Shown here: piece by piece, positions 22,844 through 35,000 of the stretch
How positions within the stretch are numbered: the stretch's first letter is position 1
Layout of the letters: every line of letters starts with the position of its first letter
Source of the DNA: Tetragonia tetragonoides
Taxonomy: Eukaryota; Streptophyta; Magnoliopsida; Caryophyllales; Aizoaceae
DNA length: 64,000 nucleotides
NCBI GenBank assembly: GCA_038025085.1
Contig: CM076143.1
Span: 14,431,501 to 14,495,500, forward strand
Direction: 5' to 3'
The notes under the pieces: generated by a model
Told to the model about the DNA's origin: nothing
The model's database searches: none
The model's input: the letters and a program-made list of their open reading frames with translations, nothing else
Made by a program: the position numbers and the translations under genes

Positions 22844-25800
22844 TCAGACAACACCATTCTCATCCCCACTGTCGTATGTTGGTAGGTAAGCCTCTTCATC
22901 TTCATCTTCATCCTGCAAATAAGTGTCGTGAATGTTATACAAAGAGCCAAAGAACCCCTTTTACAAGAGTATTATCTGACTGTCCCAAAATAAGTTCTCA
23001 CTTCCTAGTTTTCCCCATCTAAATAAAGAAAGTCACTAACATCTTGAAAGATGCTTTCTAAGATCTATTCATATTTTGTGAAAATCAGTACGCAACTGAA
23101 CTCCCTTTGTAATTGAATTTGAAGTAGAATTGGCTCTGGGCAAATGCCAGTGCTGGGAATAAGACTGTCTGCAGCTCCATTAGTTTATAGAAATAGTAGA
23201 CGCCTAGGGTAGGTCAAATTCAACTATGAACTATGTAGTGGCAATCCTACATGGATTGCCCACATAATGTACCTCGTCTGAGTCATCATCAGAAGGAATG
23301 GCAGAATCGTCCAACTTTTCATAAAATGTTTTTATCATCGATCTCATTGCCATCTTTCATATCCTCCTGCAGAAAAAGATCAAATACTAGGTCAACCTTT
23401 GAAAAGGTTTACTCAAAGATGCTAGATGACATTTTATGGAACATTGATTCATGAATTCATACCAGTCCAGACTTCAGCAACTCTATTTGTTCCTGTAAAC
23501 TTGCTATATGGTGCTTCAGACCCTACATGGGTTGGAACAGAAATGTTGCTGTTAGCTTCATCAAGTTATAGGATAAAAAAGCATGAGTTGCAAAAATGCA
23601 ACTGGTTGTACATTTTAATCAAGTTACAGGATTTAAAGGTCTATAAACCACTGAATTCACCTCGCGTCTCTGAAGTTCAATTGACCGAGCTAATGCCTGC
23701 CTTCTTGTCAACAAATTCCTGGGCCTCAGTTTGAGTGGGCGTGATAGTTCTTTCCTCGATAAAAGATGATTGCATAGCCTTTTGTAGTTTTATCTAGTGA
23801 AACAAGAACTCCACCACTTTCTGCCTCCAACGAAATTGCAATATGTTTTACTTGGGAAAAGTTTTTCCCTCTCACAATTATCTTCACCACCTCTCTGAAT
23901 TTCCAGTGCAGATGCATGTTCTCTATGGTACCATCAAAAACCTCTCGTCTCCCTACAAAAGAAGCAACTCTTGTTATTGATTTTACCAGAGCAGCATAGA
24001 GGTCTAACAACTAACTTGCAATCCTTACCAAGGAGCAAGTGAGGCTTCATGCTTAAGCCCATCTTACGAAATACTAATCTCTCCTCATCAGTTATCGTTT
24101 CTAAATCCGTGGGGAGCTCTTCTGGTGCTAAACTTTCCTGCACTTCAGCCAGAACCGTCTCAGCCTTTTTGACTTTCCCTTTTGCCTGGAGGTAATTTAG
24201 GACATGAAAGTCAGAGTCGAAACACATTATTGAGAGCTTTCAGCAGGTCTTGGAATTTGGGATCTTCATATCAACTGAAATTATTAAAATATAACTTACT
24301 GTAGCTAATTTATTTTCAAGATATCTAACAAGTGAAGCATGTCTAGCCTCGGCTAAATCTTTTAACATTTTCTCTGCTTCTTCTCTGCTTGGTTGCTTTC
24401 CCCAACGAGAAGTTGCAGCAACGGTTTCTGCCAGAGTCCAGCAACCATCGGAGTCTTACAATTTTCCGAACTTGGATTAATCAAAGCTGATGCATAGCGT
24501 CGTGCTTCTTCTTCCTGATACTGGAGCATTGTCAGTTTCTCCCTTTCTTTCAGTGCTTCTGTCACAGAAGGGGTCAAGAAGTCATTTCCTCGGTAAAAGA
24601 CAATGTACTCTTTATTTCTTGAAAGTAGAGTTCCCCCGGTCATTCTCTGCAATTACAAGTGCTAGTGAGGGGAGAGAAATATATGACATATATTGAATGT
24701 TGTACAACAACCGTAATAGGTAAGTTCTTTTCCTTTACGTTGTGCTCTTCTTCTCTCTTTTTCAGTCGAGATTAACAAATTAAGACAAACAATTATTCTC
24801 CAAAAATATTTTCAAATGAGTCTGTCAACTTGAGTGCTTTTCTCAGTGATCCTTGAATGAAAGTTGCTACCTCCACCTCTAGATAACCTTTTCTACAATA
24901 TTGACCATTCAAGATTGTAAAGAGCTTCTAGAATCCTTTGGTCCTACGACCCAATGTGCTCACGTCCAAACAGATCGTCAATGAGGTGGCTAACAGCTTG
25001 TTTAAGTGTACCAGTATTTTCCTTAGCGCGACATAAAGGATCCCACTGACATCGAATTGGATGTAATTGAGTTTTATTTTCTTTATTCAACATAAGGTAT
25101 TTACTCTTTAGCTTTCAATGAACAAGGTATCTCAATCATAAATCTAGAACTTTATCTCGTAACTCTCATATTATGCAACAAGTGGAGAAAATAGAAGTCT
25201 TACCTTGAGCTGTTCAGCCATCCTCTCGTTGTTAGTATTTAAGACACCGCGTTTAATAGCAATCTTAGCAATAGCACTTTTCTCCCATAACTTTACCATA
25301 GCTGCTGCCAGTCCTTGCAGTTCCCTGTTCCTCCCTAGGACAATTAACAAAGCAAATCCCTTACGCCAGTATGGTATTAGAACTTTTTAACCCATTACTA
25401 CAGCAATCATTTTAGACATACCCAGAGCAAAGTGAGGGGGCATGGTCCTTGCAAGCTTACGGATGCGTGTCGTTTCCTGGTCCCTTAAACTACGTCTCAC
25501 ACCATGAGGAAGAAGTCTGAATGGAGTTTTATATTCACGAACAAAACCCGGAAGCAAATCCGCATCAACAGGCAGCGGAGGACGGCCTGACCAGTCAACA
25601 TAGCGAGGACCCAAGTCAACTAACATATTGTTAAGCTCACTCATATTCATCAATTCTTTTTCAGAAAGATCCTTTGGAAGTCTCATAGAATCAGGTTCTG
25701 GATCTCGCAAAACATCCAAATTTACTCCCTTTTCTCTTACATAAGTTTGTACACAACCTAGTTTGTAGTTCAATCCCCTATATAGCACCACCGAAGTACC

Positions 25801-27442
25801 AGATCTCCATATCACCAAGCCTCCTGTTCTACTCTGAAATAAGATAGTATACACATTTTAGATGTTCGCATATTCTTATAAAAGAACTATGATTCACAAC
25901 CATATTTGTGAATAATAGAACTGCTAGAAGCACTACCAGAAGTAAAATGGGGCAAAATAAGCCAAGCCCTCAGATAGGTATACACTTTTTAACATCACAT
26001 GATGTAATACAGTTGCATAGCTCAATGACTTCAATGAGACAATACAGTATAAGACCATCTACTGGTCTACATAATAAGAAATTCAGAGCTGCAAAATACT
26101 AGCTACATGCTTTATAGGATGTCAAAGATCATTCTAAGCAACTACTTTCAGCAATTACAAGTGCATGATTTGCTACATCAATCAATAGTCTACACACTTG
26201 AAGTCGAATATGAGGGTTTGAAATCGAGAGGGGGGATAGGGAAAAATGGCTGACCTCAAGAACTTCATGGATTCTTTTCATATTCAATGAGGAAGGCCCT
26301 TCAAACTTCAATTTCACCACTTCATCAATCTTCCACTTTTCATGAATGGTATCCACCAGAGCTTGTGTAACACCAGCTGCTCCAACTTTGATCCTCTCCT
26401 TCATCCTTAATGCTACATTCCTTAACCTCTTTAAATCATGTTCTGGGATCATTTTCTCTGCCAACTCCGTCTTGCTCCTTTGTCTCTTCTCCTCTTCCTC
26501 TTTGTTGCCTGACATCCATGGCAACCTATCTGCACCTTCTACTTGGGCAGAACCCTCAAAACTAGCCATTTTTCTAATAGTCTCAACATTATCCACATTA
26601 CCACTCAACGAAGCACCACTTTGAACATCAAATTTGCTGGTAGATAAAGTTAATTCATTTGCTTGCACTCCCTCAACATGGCCACTAACTCCAACCTCCT
26701 CAATAATGTCCAAATTCTCAGGAGCTAAATTATTTGCCAAATCCCCACAAAGACCCAATTCATTACCATCATTTCCACTATAATTCTGATCACTTTTCGC
26801 TTCATAATCAAAATGGGTACTTGTATTTTTGCTTTTCTCAGCAAAAGAAGCAAAACTCAAGCTATTATCCAAACCAGAACTCACTGGGTCATTCACTGAA
26901 TTACTCAATGTTTGATCAAAATTCCTCTCAAAATCAATAATGGGTTCTTCAATTTTGCTCCTATCAACCAATTGACCATAAAGTTTTGAACTTTCAACAT
27001 CAGAACTCACTGGGTCACTCACCATTTTAATTGGGGCTTCTAGCTCTGAAGATAGTTCTTCTTCTTCTTCTTCTTCTTCTTCTTCTTCTTCTTCTCCCTC
27101 TTCTTGTTCCTTTTGCCATGGTAGTTTCTTGGTTTGAGAAAGAGGCTTTTGAGACCATTTATCACGAATTTGCTCGTAGAAACTTGGCTTAGGCTTTCGT
27201 TTCTTCTTTTGAGCCTCAAAATTGATTGTAATATGTTGGTGTTGCTTGGTTTCTGTGTGGGTTTGAGCTGTGTTCTGTGAACAGCAAGGGTTCAACCTGA
27301 GGGGCTTCAAGAAGGGATGAAAATGGGTCTGGGGTTTAAGAGAGAGAGAAGAGAAGGAAGATGAAGAAGGGTTTAAGAGAGGGTGAGGATTTTGGGGAGA
27401 GGCTGAAAATGCGATGACCGTTACCACACCGGAGCATGACAC
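22844..27442 (-). CDS. CFM3: CFM3-type CRM-domain splicing factor, frame interrupted
   Basis: Nine exons with GT-AG introns: 27442-26255, 25833-25422, 25334-25204, 24646-24300, 24185-24029, 23952-23661, 23522-23463, 23366-23273, 22912-22844. Together they encode about 916 residues, near the usual CFM3 size. The family is organelle-targeted and helps splice group II introns in plastids and mitochondria. Three CRM domains are seen, at about residues 325-420, 520-630 and 710-810, each with a GG-containing loop and an FYRG/LYRG end ([34 protein letters not shown]). The N-terminus is Ser/Pro-rich like a transit peptide, then carries a poly-Glu tract. Oddities: no in-frame ATG precedes the transit region (GTG at 27442-27440, a stop just upstream); single-base losses near 24437 and 23741; one extra base in the A5 run at 23329-23333. 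As read, translation ends after CRM2. Decay or indel errors are both possible. Confidence 0.85.
27055..27094. repeat. (TTC)n microsatellite in CFM3 exon 1
   Basis: About 13 TTC units on the + strand, encoding the poly-Glu tract of the CFM3-like protein in frame. Such tracts vary in length without breaking the frame. Confidence 0.9.
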
Positions 27443-27846
27443 ACTCAGATAGGATCAAGTACTTTCTTTGTTCATCCTTTGGAGTTTTTATTTTTATTTT
27501 TAATCTTTTGATGTTGGCAATTGGCAAAGGCTAATTAGATATTTAATCTCGTAATTGGGGGACAATTAAGTGAAGGGCAAAAGCATAACTTTGTTCTTAA
27601 ATAAGAGGTTTTTCGGTTTCTAGTGTAAGCCAAATGAAGTGGCGTGAAAAGGTTAGAGAGTAAGCCTAGACACACACAATTCATAAATTTTTTTTAAAGA
27701 GAGGATAAGAAAAAAAGGTGTTGGAATTTGAGAGCTCCAACAATATTTGATTATGGTACCTAGAATATACTTATTTTTCTATTTCTTTAGCCAGATAAAC
27801 TGTAATTAATCAAAATTCTCATAGACTAAACAATACAACGAACTTT

Positions 27847-27881
27847 TTTTTTTTTTTTGGTGTGAAAGAGGCCTAAGCCCT
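27847..27881 (-). mobile_element. Very short LINE/SINE-type insertion (about 35 bases)
   Basis: A T run followed by only about 20 unique bases (GGTGTGAAAGAGGCCTAAGC) is flanked by a perfect 17-base direct repeat (27830-27846 and 27882-27898, containing CAATACAACGAACTT). This fits an extremely 5'-truncated poly(A) retrotransposition product on the minus strand. Confidence 0.75.
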
Positions 27882-28345
27882 ACAATACAACGAACTTTAA
27901 AGCCTATTATTCCACATTTTCTTCTTTGTAGTTCACAACAATAGCCCCTATTTAGATTTAACAAATCTTGGATAGTTGGATACAAGCACAACTTCTACTA
28001 GGTTTAGTCGTTTAGACAAGCCTTTGACTACCCCCATTTTCTTTCAATGACTCGAAGTTGGACTTTCCATGAAAAAGAAAGTCAAGTAAATCGTTACACT
28101 TAAGATCATGTTCTTTTGTTATTAAAATTAAGCACCAATTAGCAAAAATCGACACCAACTAGAAAACTTCAGCTAACTTCCACCAAATGATATTAGCAAC
28201 TTCAACACCAACCAACAAAAGTTAGCAAAAAAAAAAATCTAACACCTTAAGGATTAAATTTCAAATGAAAAAACACGGTCAGAAAAAAAAAAAAAGAAGA
28301 ATCAAATGAAGAGCATATGAAACCCACTTACACGTGAGAAAATAG

Positions 28346-28447
28346 TAAGTCTTGTATAAGACCACCTCTATATACAAGCACGACGTTGACATGACATCAT
28401 GCTTGTATGAGAAAGCCTCACCTTGAGACCGTCTCATACGAGATTTT
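28346..28447. mobile_element. MITE-like element, second copy of the GTCTTGTATAAGACC family
   Basis: The left end TAAGTCTTGTATAAGACC and the right end GAGACCGTCTCATACGAGA are imperfect inverted repeats about 100 bases apart. The related copy is at 8792-8935. Confidence 0.55.
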
Positions 28448-29055
28448 GTCATGAGCAAAAACTTAGAGATCTCAATGTCTCACTATGAGACTGAGAGAGT
28501 GCACATATCAATCTCTAAAACTTATTCTTCGTGTTTTACATCCTTCCATCATATGTTCTAGGACCTATAATTTGATACGTCTATCGTGCATATTCAAAGA
28601 ACATTGGTTGCCAAGTTTTGGAGCAATTTAGTTCGTAAAAAGAAATTAAATTGCCTTATTTCATCAAGCACACATACGAAATTAAATTCACAACGTCCTA
28701 AGTTTTTATAGCTGTTCAACAAAGTACATTGGATGTTTAACACTGCAAAAACCAAGAACTTGACACAACCGAATCGACATTAATCACTTCAGCAGATATG
28801 CATACAAATCTTCAAGTCAGTCGAATAGAAATCGAGCCTTAATCCTATCATTGCAGCACAATCTAGCCACTAGGAACCATAGAACTCCCAAATATTCCTG
28901 ATTTACCGGCTAAAAACAGGTTCCAAGGCTGCTCTACTATTCCGAAACAAGCCGCCAAACTGGTCAGATCATATCCTGACATCAGGTTAGAAAAAATAGA
29001 ACTCTCTTTGAGACGCACCAACATATCACATGTGAGTTGATCAGTAACATTGATT

Positions 29056-32000
29056 CTAAATCTCCTCTTCTTCAAATGGATCCCGTTCTGGATAGTCCCC
29101 CACCTAGACATCCACAATTTCATTAGCATTAGCAATTTCTACTACAAACAGATACTCATGTACGTCATCAAAATTCAAGTACACATGCATGTAGTATTCA
29201 GAAAATTTGACAGATTTGTAAAACATAATCAATGTGGAAAAATGAAAGTAATTAACAAGAAAAGAGAAGGAAATTGCTTGAATAATTAAACTTTTTTTTC
29301 AGCATCAAAATTCTAGGTCCTCATAATAAGGTGGAGAATAAACCAATCACTCTCTTCCCTTTTATCTTTATGATATAAGAATAATATGTCTTCACAGCAA
29401 AAAGAGTTGCAACCAGAATCGGCGGAATGACAGCACAGAGGACAAAGCTGAAGTCCACGAAGTAATTACACATTACCCTAATTCTGTTTGATCTGAGAAA
29501 TAGTAAAGCTACCAAAAGCTCCTAAAGCCCAGACTCCAGAGTGTAGGTGAATATGTAACCCCTTTCCATATCAGGTCTACCGGGCATATCGGAACCAGTA
29601 AAGACTAAAAACCTGGGCATTTCTCTCCAACCAAACACACCACAACACTGCCAACAAAGCATTCCACCAAAGCAATTTCCTCTTCTTTCCATCCTTAAAG
29701 CACTAATCTACCTACACCATTCAGGCAGATGTATCAGATATGGACTAAAGGAAGACTAGAACTAACCTAATCAGGAATATGACAAAGAAATGTCTCTTGT
29801 GTAATATTACCACTGAACCACCAAGCCATCACAAAGGAGAAGCGAGATGACTTCATGCAAGATGTCAGGTAGAAACAGGGCATGACATGCACTGATGATT
29901 TGTCGAGCGTTCGCCTGGTCTCACAAATGATCAACAAACAAATTCAGCATAGGAAGCTGCAGGCTTGTGAGTCAGCTGATTAATCACCACTATTAATCTC
30001 AACCGATAGAGGAATCTAAAATCAAAGTTCCAACAACTATGTATTCTTTACACGTCAACTTCATGGAACCAGATCAGTCAGCAAGGAAAGAAACCAAAAC
30101 ATCCTTTTCCCGAACATGAATAGTTTGATCAGCAGAATGATAGATTAACAGTGTCAGTTCATAAGCCATATAATAGATTATAGATGCATAAACTAAGCTT
30201 CTCCTCCTAAACTACCAGTACTAGTCTTTAAAACAAAAGAGATGAATATTATTTCTTTGGATGTATGTGGATGTATGTGGGTGTATGTGGGTGTGGGGCG
30301 GAGGGTTCGTCGCTAGATCCTGCATTATCAAAATTGCTTCAGATCATGATTTAGAAGTTAAAAACTAAAAGGGATTTGTATGCAACAAAGTGAAAAGGAT
30401 ACAGACTCCAGATTAATTAGTATAATTCGAACAAACCTGCACTTTGTCTGGTCTAACCATTGCCCCATGAAGTGGTGGACAATCAAAGAAGCGTGTCCCC
30501 TTCACCCTGTGACACAAATAATTGAATGAACATCCTAATCCAATGTCTCAGCATGCATTCCACGACACAATCAAGAACTTAAAACATCCATGAATGCCAG
30601 GACATAAAACGCCAAACCAATGTCAAGCTTATGATGCCTGAACAGTTTGTATAATAAGTCAAATGGCAGACAAATAATAGCAGTCGAGTAAAACTGAACC
30701 AACAGAAAGTTGCCATGACATTAAACTAAGAGAATTTAATTGCACATACTGTCCATCATGCTTGCCCAGTGGTTCATCATATTGAACTCCAACCCAGAAA
30801 CCAGGTCCTAGATTTTCTGCTCGGCCTACATATTTGACGACACCTCGTTTTTCTCCTGGTTCCACTTGACATCTGTCTCCCACCTTGAAAAGGAAAGCAA
30901 GTAATTGAAGTAAGCAGATTATCAAAAAAAAAGTAATTGAAATAAGCAAACATAACAACCTAATCCAAGCCACTTAGGCATATATCCAAGTAGCAAGTTT
31001 GCCTAAAGCATTGTTTTATATTCAGCAATGACCACTGAATCAATGAAGATCGAAAAGAAGCACAGAGAAAGATGTTACCGCTAATCCAATTTCTTTGGAC
31101 TATACAATTAAAGTAACCTCGTTTTTCTTTTTCTTTTTCTTTTGGTTTTTTATTTCTTTATTTTTTATATTATGGGTATCCAGGTTTTACCCGACTATCC
31201 CATGGGCCTTGAGGTTAACGACTAGAATAACCTCCATCAGCCCTGAGGAGGCTTGAACCCGGGACTTCTGGAACAAATCTCAGAGGTCTACAAAAAGCCC
31301 TTGCCACCCGAGCCTATAATGAAGCTCAAACGTGATCCAGCCCCAAAGCAAATCAGGAGGCATAGACAGGTTAGAGAAGACCAGTGCATTCTGCTCAAGC
31401 CACACAGGCACACACACCACAAGACCACCAGCGAAGCACCCTCTTCTCCTTCCCCTTCCCAAAGCCCGCAAATGGTATCCGCAAACCCCCAAAACAGTAG
31501 ACTGGGCCATCAATTGCCCCCATACATAAGGCATCGTGCAACCCCATACTGCAGAAATAGGTGTGATGCTGTCTCATTAGTAGCCCAAAAAGGCACACCG
31601 ATATCCAGAAAGATTGACAACCCTGGCCATATTAGTATGTGTTTATTTTAGATGATCATCCTACACCTACTAGAGCCAGAACTCATACACTGATTGGATC
31701 TTCATCCAATAACTCAATTATTCATTCATCCTTCAGTTCACACTTTTTTTTTTTATGCATAACTTTCATTCAACTGTCAATGGTATTCATCCTACCCAAC
31801 GCTAAAGTTCACAAAAAGCCCGTGTGTTCAAAGGAAGGTTGATGTCCAAAGCAATTTCGCAATAGGTAGTGTGACAGAGTTGCCAAACACTTGAGAAGAG
31901 CAGGCTAGCCCGACTCTTTAGTGTAGTCAGATCTTTAGTAAAATATTCCACACAGCTAACTGAAGAGGAACCCGACATAGATGTTCTACAGCACATACAG

Positions 32001-35000
32001 GGAGTCAAGGTTTCCAGTAACAGAAATACAACGTGAGGACTAATTGCAATATGGAACAACTTTCTAACTTAGATTAAATGGGCCGAGTAAAATGTCCCAC
32101 TAAGATATTCTGTGCTTGTTTGTTGTGAAGTAACAGGTAGCCTACACCATGGTATCAAGTATCGGCCGATACGCAATGTATTGGCCGCGACCTAACGGTT
32201 TTTGAGGTTGCCGATACGCGATATCTCGTTACTTAAAGGTGTTTTTTATATGGCCGATATTCGACTGGTAGGCGACCGATACATGACCAATACTGCTGAT
32301 ACACGACCTATACATGGCCAATACAGCCGATATGGCTAGTACAAAAATTCATGCCGGAACAGGAGCGAGTTGATACGCGTCACCGATATCAGTCCGCGAT
32401 GTCGTGACCGTTTCCGCGATCGCAGCCAATACTGTAATCTCGAACCATGGCCTATACCTATCCAGGAAACAACTTCTGTGCAGTCACAACAGTAAGGCTG
32501 TGCAATCTAATCCCACTCCACCGCCTCCATCTGCTTAATAGACAAAACATAGGCCGGAGCCTCGTGAGAGGGATTCAGGTAATGGTATGACAAAGGTGAA
32601 TACTACACTATTTTGCTTTGACTTCCAAAATTAAAATCCTTTGTAGTTAATGATTGTACAGAGGTCGGTTTGTCACATGTTGAAATGGTTTAACTACAAC
32701 AACATTATAGACTACCATCTACCCACGCAAAAGCCTCTGCTTACAGTGTGGTCTGGGGCAAATGTAGACGCTGCAGCATTACCCTTGCAATTATCAAGCG
32801 GCTGCTCTTTTCAAAGCTTAGACCCAAGATACTGCCTACACCTCGATGGATAGCAAAATGGACAGGAAGGAAAAAAGGGAAGAAAGAAACAACAAGTAAA
32901 ACAGGTTCTCTCAAGCATTATATGTCGACATAAGATATTTATACACAAGCAGACAAAACTAAGCAAAGGATTTCACATCATTTTCTAGCTGGCAGACAAA
33001 AAAGCAGTTATTAAGACAATTTTTAGAGTAGTATGAAGCATTTTTTATTTTTTTATAAAGAAAAAGTATGTATTAATCATGTAACAAAAGTACAGCAAAG
33101 GAGGACAAGTGGTCCTCCAAGAAGTGGCTAGTTACAAATTAGTCCAGCCCAGTTATGCTGGATCTCAGTAATAGAATAGCTCCTAAATGCCCCCATAGCT
33201 CTAGCCCATAACGACGCTAGGTAAGTGACTCTATCCCATATCATTTTTAGAGTAGTATGAAGCATTTTTGAACTGAATAAGTGACCATATCCTACGAGGA
33301 CACCATTAAACCAGCTTTACATCACTTAGAACGAAAGCCTTTTGATGAGTGCAGTAAGCGAAAGAAAACAAGTTCATATTTCTGTAAATTGTAAGTGCAC
33401 AAACATCAATCGACATATTAAGAGGAAGGTGCTAAGGTGCACAATTCTGAATCTAAAGTATTTCAATAATGGGACGAAAGCACAGATAAAGTGCTAATAT
33501 AAGAAGAAAAGAAAAAGGAAGACCAACATCCTCTTCAAGAGGACTAGTGAAGCAGGGGGAAAAGAAACAATGCAGACATTCCCACACACACACAAACTGG
33601 ACATTTTAGCATGGAATCCACTTCTTTACAAGGTTATCACAGGCAGCAAGAGAACCAAATAAACTCCTTTTTCCAAAGAAGGAAAATGAAATTAGATTGG
33701 CTTTTCAAGATATATGCACTCCAGCCAAAAGCAGCAACAGTATGATGAAGGTCATACTCGCAAACTTTTAAATATATTCCACGAAAGTCATGAATGATCA
33801 TAGGCAGCAGAAGATGAACAATACTGTCATCAAAGGCAGATTCAAGGGTTTTCTTTTCCGGGGGGGGGGGGGGGGGGGGGGGTTCCTGTTGTTAATTGTT
33901 ATGCAGTCACTCTTTAGACAACTTTTTTTCTTTTTATGATTTTCTGCTAGGCTTTAAAAAAAAATGTTGATCCCCAGGATCTTAGCCCCTGGTTCATTAA
34001 CTACCCTTCTTTACCACATAATTCATGTCCCTGCTTACACTTACTGATTCCTTGAAATCTTCAAAAGCAACGAAACAAGAATAAGTGTGCCCTTGCTACA
34101 TCATATAACAGACCAAATATAATGTTTGAATGTACCCACAAAATATGCCAGTAGCAAACAGTGTACTCAATACAACAAGGAGAACTAACTAACCTTGATA
34201 TTAGTGCAAAGATCTTCCATGTGACTATCAGCAATCTGCATAAAACAGAGCAGAAATACATTGATGAATGGTGTTGTACACTCTCATTGTAAAGTAAATG
34301 ATTACAATGACTGACTTTTTTACAGGGTAAGGGCAGTCAGAACGAGTTGACACATAGGCCAGATAGATTCAGCTGGAATGTCTAAGACGTAGTTGACATC
34401 AATTCCAGAGGCATGGGAGAGTAGGTTAAGAATACCATCTGGATATGTACTACACTAGGATCCTGTGGAAGCGTTAAAATATCTTAAAGCATACCTTAGC
34501 ACCTGAAGGATTTTGATGGGCTAGCTTTTCCTTGAATTTTCTGAAAGTGCCTGAAGTACAAGCATAATGTCAAATGAAGTGGAATCTTTAGGTACCTAAA
34601 TCAAAACTTTAATCTGGTTACATACAGAGAAGGCAAAGACTAGAAGAGACTAAATGACACAATGGAAAAGGTTTCCTTCCATTTATTTGGTTGCTGTGTG
34701 GAGAATGGAGATGAAGAAAATGTGTATTAGTCTAGTTACCAGCAAACATTGAAACTATTTAAGATGCTTATTGATTAGCTCTTCACAAAACACCATTTCA
34801 AATTTAGAATAACCCCCCCCCCCCCCACACACACACACACCCAATCCTTCCAATCTATTCAGTTGTGTACGATTAAAAACAGTGGACTCAAGAGAGAAGA
34901 CTAATCCTTCGAACACCCTTCCCTCAAAGAAAAACAAATAAAGGGTCCTTCTCCGACATGTTATTCCTCTGTTCCTTCCATATTCAAGAACCAACAAAGG

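Larger units (their letters stand above)
27443..29055. other. Intergenic stretch between CFM3-like gene and TFCB 3' end
   Basis: It holds the CFM3 upstream region and the downstream side of TFCB. Apart from a tiny retro-insertion and a MITE listed separately I see only AT-rich DNA and poly(A)/poly(T) runs. Confidence 0.5.

Noticed and set aside
28863..29135. A 90-codon minus-strand frame
   Set aside because: It overlaps the last TFCB exon in another frame; the real exon is 29103-29056.
34755..34997. Glycine-rich 80-codon minus frame
   Set aside because: Created by the C14/(AC)n tract in a TFCB intron.
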